A stretch of DNA of 64,000 nt from Streptococcus mitis (GCF_005144795.1 NZ_SWFJ01000002.1:1-64000); one strand, 5' to 3'. Positions 20,164-28,791 are shown, counted from the first letter of the stretch. The notes: generated by a model not told the origin, from the letters alone. Numbers and translations: made by a program.

Positions 20164-21020
20164 TTTTTTCCTTCCTCTTCTTCTAAAATGTCCTCGACAT
20201 ACTTGGGCAACATAAAGGCCCCCACATGTAGGTTTGCAGTGTAGTATTCTGTGAAAAGCTGGCGTTTTTTCCATCTTTCCTTGTCAAAATCTTTGACAGG
20301 GTGGTATTTTTTCGATGCAAATCCAAACAACCAATAACCAGCCGGGCTAGTTGGTATATGGGCCTGATAGACCCGACTAATTGGAAAGGCTTGATTGACC
20401 TTGCGGTGCATGCTTCGGCAAGCTGACTCATCTTCGTCAAAGAAAGGACTCCCATGCTGGTAAATCATGATTCCGTCTTCTTTAAGAGCACGATAACTGT
20501 TTCCGTAAAATTCCTTGGTAAAGAGCCCTTCCGTATGTCCAAAGGGATCTGTCGCATCGTTGATAATGATATCGTAATCATCTTCGCAGTTTCGCAAAAA
20601 GCGTAGCCCGTCTTGGTAATAGATATTGACCCGAGGATCATCTAGACCCGTTGCAAAATCTGGGAAATACTCACGACAGACCTCAACCAACATCTCATCT
20701 GGTTCCACAATATCGATTTGTTCCAGTTCAGGATAGAGTGTTAATACTTGGGCAACACCACCGTCACCACCTCCAATAACCAAGACTTTCTTGGGATTTG
20801 GGTGGACAGCCATGGGAACATGAACGGTCATTTCATTATAGACAAAATCATCCGCATCTGAAAACAAAACATGCCCATTTAAAATCAGTATTTTTCCAAA
20901 AGCTGGTGTATCCAAGACTTCGATATCCTGCCATTCACTTTTACCAGCGTAGAGTTGCTTGGCTGTTCTCAGGGACAATTTCACATCTGGAGTATGAACT
21001 TCAGAAAACCATAAATCCAT
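20160..21020 (-). CDS. speE: Spermidine synthase
   Basis: A 286-residue aminopropyltransferase that moves the aminopropyl group of decarboxylated AdoMet to putrescine. Family landmarks are NEMTVHVPMAVHPNPKKVLVIGGGDGG (SAM-site glycine loop), the EPDEM acidic strand end, and DYDIIINDATDPFG with the catalytic Asp. An AdoMet decarboxylase is not in the window, so the aminopropyl donor or true product is open. It lies between cad and the dehydrogenase with no gap. Confidence 0.95.
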   Translation of the reverse strand: MDLWFSEVHTPDVKLSLRTAKQLYAGKSEWQDIEVLDTPAFGKILILNGHVLFSDADDFVYNEMTVHVPMAVHPNPKKVLVIGGGDGGVAQVLTLYPELEQIDIVEPDEMLVEVCREYFPDFATGLDDPRVNIYYQDGLRFLRNCEDDYDIIINDATDPFGHTEGLFTKEFYGNSYRALKEDGIMIYQHGSPFFDEDESACRSMHRKVNQAFPISRVYQAHIPTSPAGYWLFGFASKKYHPVKDFDKERWKKRQLFTEYYTANLHVGAFMLPKYVEDILEEEEGKK

Positions 21021-22481
21021 CTAGTTCTCCTTTCTCTTAATGACGTTGATGTGATTGACCTCTGGATCTTCCGTCCCTTGGAGGGAGCAACCACGTTCCT
21101 TAGCAAATTGGATATAGTCTACAATTTCACGTGTAATGCGTTCACCAGGAGCCAAGATAGGGATTCCCGGAGGGTAACACATAACAAATTCTCCACAAAC
21201 CTGTCCAACAGATTCATCCAAGGTCAAACTTTTTCTTTCTGAATAGAATGCTTCCTGAGGAGACAGGACTAGCTCAGGCTGGATATATTCTCCAGCTATC
21301 AAGTCCTTCCCATCTCGTGAATAGAGTCTCTTGATATCAGCCAAAGCACCGACCAAGCGCTCGATGTCTTGGATACGGTCACCAATTGAAATATAGGCTA
21401 AGATATTGCCAATATCACCAAACTCAATCTGAATGTCGTATTCGTCTCGTAGGAGGTCATAAACCTCGATACCTGTTAAGCCTATTCCCTGAGTGTAAAC
21501 TGACAGCTTGGTTACATCAAAATCGCAAACCGAAACACCGTCTATTAACTCTTTTGAGTAGGCATAGTAGCCACCAATAGCATTGATTTCACGGCGGGCA
21601 TACTCGGATAGCTCAATGACCTTCTCAAAAGACTCTTTACCACGAAGGGCTAAGTTGCGACGTGAAATATCCAGACTAGCCATCAATAAATACGATGCAG
21701 ATGTTGATTGGGTCAAGTTGATAATCTGACGAACGTACTCAGAATTCATCTGCTCCCCGATAAGTAAAATGGAACTTTGGGTCAAACTCCCACCAGACTT
21801 ATGCATGGAAACCGCTGCCATATCAGCACCTGCATCCATAGCAGAAATTGGAAGTTTATCAGTAAAATGTAAGTGTGCTCCGTGGGCTTCATCAACTAAC
21901 ACCATCATGCCAGCTTCATGAGCCATTTCCGTTAAACCCTTGAGGTCTGAACAAATTCCATAGTAAGTAGGATTGTTAATCAAAATGGCCTTGGCATCTG
22001 GATGCTCCTTAATTGCCTGTGCTACTCGGTCATTTTCAAGACCTAAAGCGATACCAATCTTAGGATCCACACTCATCTCGATATAGATGGGAATGGCACC
22101 ACATAGAACCAGCGCATTAATAGCAGATTTGTGGACATTACGTGGCAGAATAATCTTATCTCCTGCCTTGCAGGTTGACAGAATCATAGTCTGCACCGAT
22201 GAAGTTGTTCCCCCAATCATGAGAAAGGCATGGCTAGCTCCAAAAGCATCCGCCGCCAGCTCCTCTGCATCCCGAATAATCGAAATGGGATGACCAAGAT
22301 TATCCAAGGGTTTCATCGAATTGACATCAATTCCAACACATTTTTCTCCTAAGAGTTCCACAAGTTCTGGATTTCCTCGTCCACGCTTGTGACCTGGAAC
22401 ATCAAAGGGAACAATCCTTTTCTTGCGTAACTTCACCAAGGCCTCATAAATTGGGGCTTGGTTTTGATCTAACTCTTTCAA
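21021..22481 (-). CDS. cad: Orn/Lys/Arg decarboxylase (lysine- or arginine-decarboxylase type), TTG start
   Basis: A 486-residue fold-I PLP decarboxylase, first gene of the polyamine operon. Landmarks are the N-terminal FDVPGHKRGRGN, GGTTSSVQTMIL, the VDEAHGAHLHF cofactor strand and the PLP lysine in SMHKSGGSLTQS. It would supply cadaverine, agmatine or putrescine; aguA/aguB downstream favour arginine to agmatine, but the annotation usual for this family in pneumococci is lysine decarboxylase. The start codon is TTG, six bases after AAAGGAG; the nearby ATG is out of frame and stops at once. A structured leader RNA with a terminator lies upstream. Confidence 0.93.
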   Translation of the reverse strand: MKELDQNQAPIYEALVKLRKKRIVPFDVPGHKRGRGNPELVELLGEKCVGIDVNSMKPLDNLGHPISIIRDAEELAADAFGASHAFLMIGGTTSSVQTMILSTCKAGDKIILPRNVHKSAINALVLCGAIPIYIEMSVDPKIGIALGLENDRVAQAIKEHPDAKAILINNPTYYGICSDLKGLTEMAHEAGMMVLVDEAHGAHLHFTDKLPISAMDAGADMAAVSMHKSGGSLTQSSILLIGEQMNSEYVRQIINLTQSTSASYLLMASLDISRRNLALRGKESFEKVIELSEYARREINAIGGYYAYSKELIDGVSVCDFDVTKLSVYTQGIGLTGIEVYDLLRDEYDIQIEFGDIGNILAYISIGDRIQDIERLVGALADIKRLYSRDGKDLIAGEYIQPELVLSPQEAFYSERKSLTLDESVGQVCGEFVMCYPPGIPILAPGERITREIVDYIQFAKERGCSLQGTEDPEVNHINVIKRKEN

Positions 22482-22544
22482 GACATACTCCTTTCAATAT
22501 TTTTAGGACCTTATGAAAACTAAGGAACTAAAGGTTGACTTATG

Positions 22545-22571
22545 AAAAAAGAGCAGGTTTTCACCTGCTCT
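22545..22571 (-). terminator. Terminator/attenuator in the cad leader
   Basis: GAGCAGGT/ACCTGCTC perfect 8-bp stem with a 4-base loop and TTTTTT on the minus strand, 64 bases before the cad start. Any transcript from the promoter at 22878-22906 must read through it to express cad. Confidence 0.88.
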
Positions 22572-22871
22572 GCAATCTTCTGACGTTTTTATGTTTGTTT
22601 CTTTTGAGTATGTCTGTTCCTGATGTTTCCTAACTCTCTAGTAGCAAATATTACGTACTTTATTGATCGTTTCACAAGATGACGTGTGCTTTCACCACAC
22701 TAAAATTTATGAATTAGGACAAGTGTCCTAACATCAACTTATAAAAGTAGGCTTTTAACCCTATCAATAATGTGGTTTTTCAACCACGCTTCGGCATTCA
22801 ACCCTGCCTGTCCGTAGGCATTTTTTACTCGGGTTTATATTTGCTAGAAAACATCATCTCATTTTCTAAGC
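22545..22871 (-). ncRNA. Structured RNA / leader upstream of the polyamine operon, class not identified
   Basis: A transcript of about 330 nt bounded by a strong promoter and an intrinsic terminator, with little coding potential. A perfect 10-bp helix (TAGCAAATAT with ATATTTGCTA, plus-strand 22837-22846 and 22642-22651) closes a domain of about 205 nt. Inside it are AACCC/GGGTT with a nested TGCCT/AGGCA hairpin, GTGGTT-GAAA-AACCAC, a TTAGGACA palindrome, and GTGTG/CACAC. It could be a riboswitch/attenuator for cad (start 22481) or an independent small RNA. It does not match T-box, lysine, cobalamin, tmRNA or RNase P consensus as I know them. Confidence 0.7.
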
Positions 22872-22877
22872 TTTATT

Positions 22878-22906
22878 ACTATATCATACTTCAAACACTC
22901 TGTAAA
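22878..22906 (-). promoter_or_regulatory. Strong sigma-A promoter of the leader RNA
   Basis: Minus strand TTTACA (22901-22906), 17-base spacer, TATAGT (22878-22883). Start expected near 22871. Confidence 0.8.
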
Positions 22907-22995
22907 GTACTTTTTTTAAAAAATATCTATTTTTGTTCGGAAAAATAATATTTTATATAGATTTGAATAAGTTGTATAATGTGAAAGCGGATATA

Positions 22996-23021
22996 AAAAG
23001 AACTAGTCCACTAGTTCTTTT
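22996..23021. terminator. Bidirectional terminator
   Basis: AAAAGAACTAGT/ACTAGTTCTTTT, a 12-bp perfect stem with a 2-base loop; T-runs on both sides. It ends the minus-strand hydrolase/Doc-remnant unit. Confidence 0.8.
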
Positions 23022-23046
23022 AAATGTATCTTAACGAATCTTGTGA

Positions 23047-23165
23047 TTATTTAATGGTAACAGAAAAACGATAGCCATTTAATTGTATAAATTTCACCAA
23101 AACGAATAAAGCGGTTCGTTTATTAGCATTGGCAAAAACATGCTTTTTTCAAGCAATGCAAGTAG
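23047..23165 (-). pseudogene. Remnant of a Doc/Fic-type toxin C-terminus
   Basis: The minus strand encodes KHVFANANKRTALFVLVKF followed by IQLNGYRFSVTIK and a stop at 23047-23049. FANANKRTA corresponds to the Fic/Doc core HxFxxGNKRTA-type motif. The N-terminal portion, including the catalytic His region, is missing. The upstream ELLALLE segment is in another frame (a frameshift in the A-run near 23150). It overlaps nothing and has no start. A dead death-on-curing toxin is the best reading; no antitoxin is next to it. Confidence 0.7.
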
Positions 23166-23166
23166 C

Positions 23167-23883
23167 TCATTGAGAATAAGGGAGCCACTCATTAATCATA
23201 CTAGCGATTTCTTTAGGTGCTTCAGTATAAAGTTCATGGCTAACGTTTTCTAGAAAAATAGTATCAAAATAATCTGGCAATTCTTTTAGGGCTTCCTCTC
23301 TCCATGTAGCTTCATTAGGATAGCGAGGACTAATAAACAAGGTATCTCCCACTTCTCTCTTAAAAGCTTGGATTTTTCTTCGTAGGCGGAGTATCGCTTC
23401 TATATTTTTATCATTTATAGCTAACTCATATCTATTATACTCAGCATTCCAGTGATAGGACTGTCTTGCGGCTTTCTCCATATTTTCTGACCAATGCTTT
23501 GCTTCAGATTTTTCTTTAGAAATAAGAACATCTAAGTCCGAAATAATTTGAGATTTGATATAGTTTTTAGTTTCCTCTAATTCCACATCTAAAGTTAAGA
23601 TCTTATCTAAATCTAGATAGCCACCATCCAAAAGAATCAGTTTTTTCACTTCTTGAAATTCCGATGCGAGATAACGAGCCAAATCTCCTCCAAGAGAATG
23701 GCCTATCAGACAAATAGATTCTTCCTCTTCTATCGATTTTTTAAACCATGATTTCAATTCTGTTTCATCTCGAAGATGCTTTTCATATGGATTTAGAAAG
23801 TAAACCTGCGAATCTAGTTCTTGAAGAAAATCCTTGCTATGATAGACATTGCTTCCCAAACCGCCAATAAAATATTTTTTCAT
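23167..23883 (-). CDS. Alpha/beta-hydrolase family protein
   Basis: A 238-residue hydrolase with nucleophile elbow GHSLGG (Ser near residue 62) in CLIGHSLGGDLARYLASEF, a following LILLDGGYLD strand and a late His in NVSHELYTEAPKE. The N-terminus MKKYFIGGLGSNVYHSKDF resembles small esterase/thioesterase-like members. No signal peptide, so cytoplasmic. It starts four bases after the upstream 103-residue gene and is probably co-transcribed with it. Substrate unknown. Confidence 0.85.
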   Translation of the reverse strand: MKKYFIGGLGSNVYHSKDFLQELDSQVYFLNPYEKHLRDETELKSWFKKSIEEEESICLIGHSLGGDLARYLASEFQEVKKLILLDGGYLDLDKILTLDVELEETKNYIKSQIISDLDVLISKEKSEAKHWSENMEKAARQSYHWNAEYNRYELAINDKNIEAILRLRRKIQAFKREVGDTLFISPRYPNEATWREEALKELPDYFDTIFLENVSHELYTEAPKEIASMINEWLPYSQ

Positions 23884-23886
23884 TCT

Positions 23887-24198
23887 CTACTTAATACTAT
23901 GCTTATTCATTTTTTGTTCAAAGATAGTCGTGATAATCTGACGTAATTCTTCGCGTTCTTTTTCTGGTATTTCACCACTTGTTTGAGCTGCAGCGTAGAG
24001 TTCAGGATGTTCAATTGAAATGCGTTTAATAGTACGTGTCGTAGCATGTTTTCTGACGAAAAATGGGATTCGCTTAATCAAGTCTTGCGGGACAAGTGCA
24101 AGAATTTTTTCAGCAGTTTCCTTGTCACTAATTTTAGACGTCGTAAGCCCCTTCTTAATCATTTCCTGTTCTTTTTCTGTAAAATCTTTTAATTCCAT
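23887..24198 (-). CDS. Small conserved hypothetical protein
   Basis: A 103-residue, charged, all-helical-looking protein (EKEQEMIKKGL, TTRTIKRISIEHPEL, EKEREELRQIITTIFEQK). No recognised domain, signal peptide or membrane segment. It lies upstream of the hydrolase with 3 bases between them. A GGAGG-type ribosome binding site precedes the ATG. Function unknown. Confidence 0.75.
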   Translation of the reverse strand: MELKDFTEKEQEMIKKGLTTSKISDKETAEKILALVPQDLIKRIPFFVRKHATTRTIKRISIEHPELYAAAQTSGEIPEKEREELRQIITTIFEQKMNKHSIK

Positions 24199-24322
24199 TC
24201 GATTAGTCCTCCTATTTTCACTAAGTTAAATTATATACCAATACATATAAAACTACAAATGGACTGTCTGTAAATATGAGCAACACTGGAAAGAAGACTC
24301 TGATTTTTAATTATGAATCTTC

Positions 24323-24416
24323 CTACTCAGTCACTTCCCATACTTCTGATTGATATCCTTCCCCATCAATATCGTATCTTTGGATATAACCAATAAATGT
24401 TTCATTTTTCGTGGTT
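24323..24416 (-). pseudogene. Short decayed coding fragment
   Basis: The minus strand holds about 30 in-frame codons without a proper start, ending in the region FIGYIQRYDIDGEGY plus QSEVWEVTE and a TAG stop. Codon use looks coding, and it lies in an otherwise empty 285-bp gap. I read it as the tail of a lost gene. The parent family is not recognised. Confidence 0.4.
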
Positions 24417-24483
24417 CCTGGTATTAATGATTAACTCATCAAAAATATAAATGTCCTAGGATTACTGTCATATTATACCACTA

Positions 24484-25353
24484 TTAAAGCTTAACCCACT
24501 TATCATTATCCATGATGAAGGGCTTAGCCAGTCCGTCACCTGTGTAATCCGCATACTTGGTGCCTAAATACTTGTAGCAATCTTCCTTGCTGGCAAATTT
24601 AATCGCTTGGTAGGGCTCTTCGAAAGTCAATTTCTCTACAAATAAGAAACCATCATCAGCAGGCACTAAGACCCCAACGTGGCCTACAAACAGATACTCA
24701 CCATCCAGATTGTCGTGCAAGACTACAGATAGCATTCGAGCTTTTTCATTAAATTGAAATTGGGAGAAGAATGTTTCCATCTTTTCAGCGTGAACCTTGA
24801 CATCCGTCGTTGCTTCAGTTGGAACTCTCGAAAATAGAATATCAAACTCTTCCTTATCTTGGGAATTAAAGACCTTTCCCTTATCAATCGCATCGTTATC
24901 TATGAAAAGCAATTGGTCATTTTTTTCAAGTTTTGGAATGGTGACTGAATTTTTCAAAAGACAATAACTATTGATACGACAGTTTGTACCAACGAAATCG
25001 CCCTTCTTTTGATTCCAAAGGTTGCTAATTTTTTCAACATCGTATTCGGTGTGAGTAAAGGAAGTGAAATCTCCTGATAAACCTGTCGAGCCGACAATGG
25101 TATTATAATCATTTACAAGATTAAAAAATGCATCAACACTATTTGGATCCAAATGGGCTGATAAGAGAGATTTGACCTCTTCTGTACTTACCTGATTGTT
25201 TAGGTTGGTGTATGAAGCTTTCCATGGAACTTTAGCTGAACTGATTTGCCTTTGATTCGTCCCTTCAGAAGTAGCATGTTGTTGACAAGCAGCCAAGCCT
25301 AAAAACAAGGCAGAACAGATTCCTAATGTGGCTAATTTTCTTGATTTCTTCAT
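24484..25353 (-). CDS. DUF4300-like lipoprotein
   Basis: A 289-residue secreted lipoprotein. Signal peptide MKKSRKLATLGICSALFLGLAA is followed by lipobox LAAC (Cys23), so it is lipid-anchored outside the membrane. The mature part (STEEVKSLLSAHLDPNSVDAFFNLV, TNCRINSYCLL, HVGVLVPADDGFLFVEKL, KPFIMDNDKWV) resembles DUF4300 proteins of streptococci as I recall them. No enzymatic function is established. Monocistronic on the minus strand with GGAG upstream. The family name is moderately sure; membrane anchoring is well supported. Confidence 0.82.
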   Translation of the reverse strand: MKKSRKLATLGICSALFLGLAACQQHATSEGTNQRQISSAKVPWKASYTNLNNQVSTEEVKSLLSAHLDPNSVDAFFNLVNDYNTIVGSTGLSGDFTSFTHTEYDVEKISNLWNQKKGDFVGTNCRINSYCLLKNSVTIPKLEKNDQLLFIDNDAIDKGKVFNSQDKEEFDILFSRVPTEATTDVKVHAEKMETFFSQFQFNEKARMLSVVLHDNLDGEYLFVGHVGVLVPADDGFLFVEKLTFEEPYQAIKFASKEDCYKYLGTKYADYTGDGLAKPFIMDNDKWVKL

Positions 25354-25439
25354 CTCTTTCTCCTTTTTACAGGTTTAGTAACTAGCCTTATTATACTACA
25401 TAAGTTGACCATACGACTAAAATCTACATCAACCACTTT

Positions 25440-27179
25440 TTAGAAAATCACAAATCCATTTGGAGAAATCATAAGCTCATTCTCCAATTCTTGGTAATTG
25501 CTTGCTAGTGCTACTACTTCTTTCTCTAAAAGATAATCATCTTTTGATTGGTTAAATATAGCTTTGAGGACCTGTCCTTCGTATTTCCATTCCAAGGCTA
25601 CTACATCAGCTTTAATTTCTTTTAGGCTATACTTGCCATGCTGAATAATTGCTGATGAGTGTTTGCGAATTTGGATTATCTTCTTCATAAAGTTCAGCAT
25701 ATCATTGTCACTTGATACACGTTCCCAAGGCATACAACGACGACAATCTGGGTCTGGACCGCCAGTCAAGGATAACTCTGTTCCATAATAGATGCAGGGT
25801 GTTCCTTTTTGTAAAAAGAGAAAGGCTAGGGCTGATTTAACCAGTTGAACATCCTCATTGGCCGTCCACAAAATACGTTCTGTATCATGAGAATCCAAGA
25901 GATTAAACATAACCTCTGAAATCTGCTGTTTGTAATACATAGATTGGCCATTGATTTCATCGATGAACTGATCCGTCTTCTTAACACCACGCAAAAAATA
26001 CTCCTTGATGCTATCAGATAAGGGATAATTCATAACAGCATGGAACTCATCGCCATTTAGCCAAGGCTGAGACGTATGCCAGACTTCTCCAAGGATATAA
26101 AGATCAGGCCTTTTAGCTAAAACTGCCTTACGAAAATCCTTCCAGAACTGATGGTCAATCTCATTAGCCACATCCAAACGCCAAGCATCGATATTAAACT
26201 CTTCAATCCAATAAGTCGCAACCTTTAAGAGATAGTCCTTGACCTCTGAATTGGCTGTATTTAGCTTGGGCATATAGTCCTCGAAACCGAAAGCGTGATA
26301 GGGTAACTCTCTCTTATTGGCTAGCTTTTCAGTCGTCACTGGGAATTGTTGAATATGGAACCAATCCTTATAAGCAGATTGCTCACCATTTTTGACAACA
26401 TCTTGCCATTGAGGCGATTGCGAACCAATATGGTTAAATACAGCATCCAGCATGATTTTCATACCACGCTGATGAGCTTGCTTGACCAGCTCCCGAAAAG
26501 TCTCCTTGTCTCCAAAATGACGGTCAATTTCAAAGTAGTCTGTCGTATTGTACTTATGATTGCTCGTAGATTCAAAGATCGGACAAAGATAAAGTCCAGT
26601 AATTCCCAAGTCTTGCAAGTAATCTAGATGGTCAATAATCCCCTGTAAATCACCACCAAAGAAATCATCACTCTTAGGTGTGACAGAAGAATCCCAGTCT
26701 AATGTCCCTTCTGGGTTTAATAGAGCATTTCCATTGGCAAATCTCTCAGGAAATATCTGATACCATACCGTATTTGAAACCCAGTCAGGAACCTGGCAGG
26801 CATCAATCTCATGAAGATAGGGCAACTTACATCCATTCCCAATAGCACGAAGATTTTCTAAAGAATTTTCAACACACCCTTTATCACCATACAAAATACT
26901 TTGACCTTCTGTATCCTTGAGTTCAAAGAGATACTGGATACGTGCAAAGTCAACAGACACTTCAACCTGCCAATAATCAAAGATGACATCAGAAGTTATC
27001 TTGGCCATTTTCTTTGTATCTTGATAAAACTCCTCCATAAAAATAAAAGGGTCACCATAATGCAAGTTGATACTTTCAATGTCCCCTTTCTTAGTTCGAA
27101 TCCGAATATGAAGCTTCTTATCCTTATAAAGATAGGCATACTCCGACTCAGGCCTATGGAAAATAGCGCTTAATTCCAT
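25440..27179 (-). CDS. GH13 alpha-amylase family enzyme (neopullulanase/cyclomaltodextrinase-like)
   Basis: A 579-residue intracellular glucanohydrolase with no signal peptide. An N-terminal beta domain of about 130 residues precedes the (beta/alpha)8 barrel. Conserved regions: DAVFNH (region I), WRLDVANE with the nucleophile Asp (II), LYILGEVWH with the acid Glu (III) and NLLDSHDTERI (IV). WYQIFPERFANG and GGDLQGI are typical of the neopullulanase branch. I start at 27179, where AGGAG lies eight bases upstream. A promoter and a LacI-type operator are just upstream, so maltodextrin/carbon control is likely. Confidence 0.9.
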   Translation of the reverse strand: MELSAIFHRPESEYAYLYKDKKLHIRIRTKKGDIESINLHYGDPFIFMEEFYQDTKKMAKITSDVIFDYWQVEVSVDFARIQYLFELKDTEGQSILYGDKGCVENSLENLRAIGNGCKLPYLHEIDACQVPDWVSNTVWYQIFPERFANGNALLNPEGTLDWDSSVTPKSDDFFGGDLQGIIDHLDYLQDLGITGLYLCPIFESTSNHKYNTTDYFEIDRHFGDKETFRELVKQAHQRGMKIMLDAVFNHIGSQSPQWQDVVKNGEQSAYKDWFHIQQFPVTTEKLANKRELPYHAFGFEDYMPKLNTANSEVKDYLLKVATYWIEEFNIDAWRLDVANEIDHQFWKDFRKAVLAKRPDLYILGEVWHTSQPWLNGDEFHAVMNYPLSDSIKEYFLRGVKKTDQFIDEINGQSMYYKQQISEVMFNLLDSHDTERILWTANEDVQLVKSALAFLFLQKGTPCIYYGTELSLTGGPDPDCRRCMPWERVSSDNDMLNFMKKIIQIRKHSSAIIQHGKYSLKEIKADVVALEWKYEGQVLKAIFNQSKDDYLLEKEVVALASNYQELENELMISPNGFVIF

Positions 27180-27205
27180 CAATTTGTCTCCTGATTTACT
27201 TGGTT

Positions 27206-27271
27206 GCATTTGCGACGCAAACGTTTTCATAGTTGTAATTCTAGTATACTACTTTCGTATTTTATTTTCAA
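27206..27271 (-). promoter_or_regulatory. Promoter plus LacI-family operator (MalR/CcpA-like) of the amylase gene
   Basis: Minus strand TTGAAA (27266-27271), 17-base spacer, TATACT (27243-27248). Downstream of the -10, at 27206-27226, the sequence AACGTTTGCGTCGCAAATGC contains the near-palindrome TTTGCGtCGCAAA, like pneumococcal MalR operators (CGCAAACGTTTGCG). Repressor binding there would block transcription. Regulator identity is inferred. Confidence 0.7.
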
Positions 27272-27354
27272 GGCTTGTCCGTAGATTCTAGTGGTTTAGT
27301 TCTATAAATCAAAAAGCAGCCAGTCTTACAACTTGCTACTTTTCAAATGATGAT

Positions 27355-27846
27355 TTACAAATGTCTTTCCAGCCACTCAATTTTTTTAAAATCCTTATTG
27401 TTATTATGCTCATTTCGATAAGAATCTTGGGAAGAAGCCTTGTAAATACTTAAAAACTGTTCTAGATTTGGAATTCGAAAAGTGATGTCATCGAGATGGA
27501 TCAACTCTATATCCGATTCCGAAACTCCTGCAAAATCAGGTAAAGAATCGATACTTCCGAATTTAACACTCAGACCATCTTTTTTGAATTCATGCTCATG
27601 AATATCTATTAAGGCGTAGCCTAAGTGTTTCATCACTTTCATTATCTTGTCCCACTCATAAATTCTGAGATGATCGGGTGCTTCCCAACCTCTAGGGTCA
27701 CCAGGCACATGAATGTCAATGTCAGACGGCCCCCATTCTTCATTTGATCGGTATTCAAACCCCAAAGACCCCATGAGCGTCGGAGTGATTCCGACTTGGT
27801 TTAAATGAAAACAAATTGTTCGAAATTCATCAAATAGAGAATTCAT
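27355..27846 (-). CDS. Nucleotidyltransferase-fold hypothetical protein
   Basis: A 163-residue cytoplasmic protein. The segment LMGSLGFEYRSNEEWGPSDIDIHVPG has the GS...DxD pattern of the nucleotidyltransferase superfamily, and IHLDDITFRIPNLEQFLSIYKAS fits the third acidic strand and helix. Such proteins are sometimes misnamed phosphoribosylanthranilate isomerase. Substrate is unknown. It is monocistronic between the amylase and the lipid kinase. Confidence 0.7.
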   Translation of the reverse strand: MNSLFDEFRTICFHLNQVGITPTLMGSLGFEYRSNEEWGPSDIDIHVPGDPRGWEAPDHLRIYEWDKIMKVMKHLGYALIDIHEHEFKKDGLSVKFGSIDSLPDFAGVSESDIELIHLDDITFRIPNLEQFLSIYKASSQDSYRNEHNNNKDFKKIEWLERHL

Positions 27847-27909
27847 TCCTCCTCCAATCGTTGATATAGAACTTAATTTCGTTGTGAATAATAAACTGAT
27901 TTTTACCTT

Positions 27910-28791
27910 TTACTCTTTCGATTTTGAAAATACTTCTACTCGCTGAGCTAGGACTTTGATTTCTACAGGTAGGTTATCCGATTTATCGCCGTCAACATCT
28001 GACTCCAATTCACTATCTGAAGAGATCTTAATATTACGCGCTCTGATATACTCAATATTATCATTGCCGACAACATCACCTTTTAGTAAATCTGGAATGA
28101 CGGATAATTTGGAGAATAGAGATGCATCTTTCAGAATCAAAATATTGGCATAGCCGTCTTTGTTTTCTTCAAAGATTTTCTTATCTGCGAAGTAATTTGT
28201 CAAGAGAACCAAAACATGGCTCGCTTCACCAACATAATTTCCATTTTCTGTCTCCACCTTAATGTTAAAGACCTGATCTGTCATGACAGACTTCATGGTA
28301 TTTACAGCATAGGCTAAAATACCGAATTTTGTCTTGTCCTCGATTTCAACATTGTGAATCGCCTCAGGTAGAGAGCCGATACTAAAGATATAACCAAAAT
28401 AGTTGTCATTTGCTTTTCCGATATCAATCTTATTGGTTAAATCAAAATCCAGTTCATCAATCGCGCCATCGATGTCTTGATTGATTTCCAACAGTTTTGT
28501 AATGAGGTTACCCGTACCGCCTGGGATAATACCCAACTTAGGAACGTAGTCTCTCTCAGCAATACCCGAAATGACTTCGTTGACAGTCCCATCTCCACCG
28601 AAAACAACCACTGCGTCGTAGTGCTCACGAGAAGCTTCTTCAGCAAAATGTGTTGCATCCAAAGCTTTTTCGGTAATTTTGGTTTCCACGTGCTCAAAGT
28701 ATTCTTTTGCTTTATTTTCCAGCTTATCTTTGTAATCCAAAGCCTTCTCGCCACCAGAAGTAGGGTTGATAATTAACATTGCCTTTTTCAT
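27910..28791 (-). CDS. Diacylglycerol kinase-family lipid kinase
   Basis: A 293-residue DagK/YegS-type kinase. The catalytic-domain signature VVVFGGDGTVNEVISG (about residues 61-76) and the GIIPGGTGNLITKLL motif are both intact. The C-terminal domain has ESDVDGDKSDNLPVEI, the usual metal-binding closing segment. It phosphorylates diacylglycerol or a related lipid at the inner membrane face. Several paralogues occur in streptococci, so no gene symbol is given. Confidence 0.9.
   Translation of the reverse strand: MKKAMLIINPTSGGEKALDYKDKLENKAKEYFEHVETKITEKALDATHFAEEASREHYDAVVVFGGDGTVNEVISGIAERDYVPKLGIIPGGTGNLITKLLEINQDIDGAIDELDFDLTNKIDIGKANDNYFGYIFSIGSLPEAIHNVEIEDKTKFGILAYAVNTMKSVMTDQVFNIKVETENGNYVGEASHVLVLLTNYFADKKIFEENKDGYANILILKDASLFSKLSVIPDLLKGDVVGNDNIEYIRARNIKISSDSELESDVDGDKSDNLPVEIKVLAQRVEVFSKSKE

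Noticed and set aside
18904-20274. Long 456-codon version of the saccharopine dehydrogenase-like frame
   Set aside because: The first 37 codons lie inside speE, are Arg/His-rich and have no ribosome binding site; the ATGA overlap at 20163 fits the operon.
22545-22871. Lysine riboswitch, T-box, tmRNA or RNase P RNA
   Set aside because: Only a GCCGAAGC segment recalls the lysine riboswitch; the other conserved boxes of each class are missing. Left as an unassigned structured RNA.
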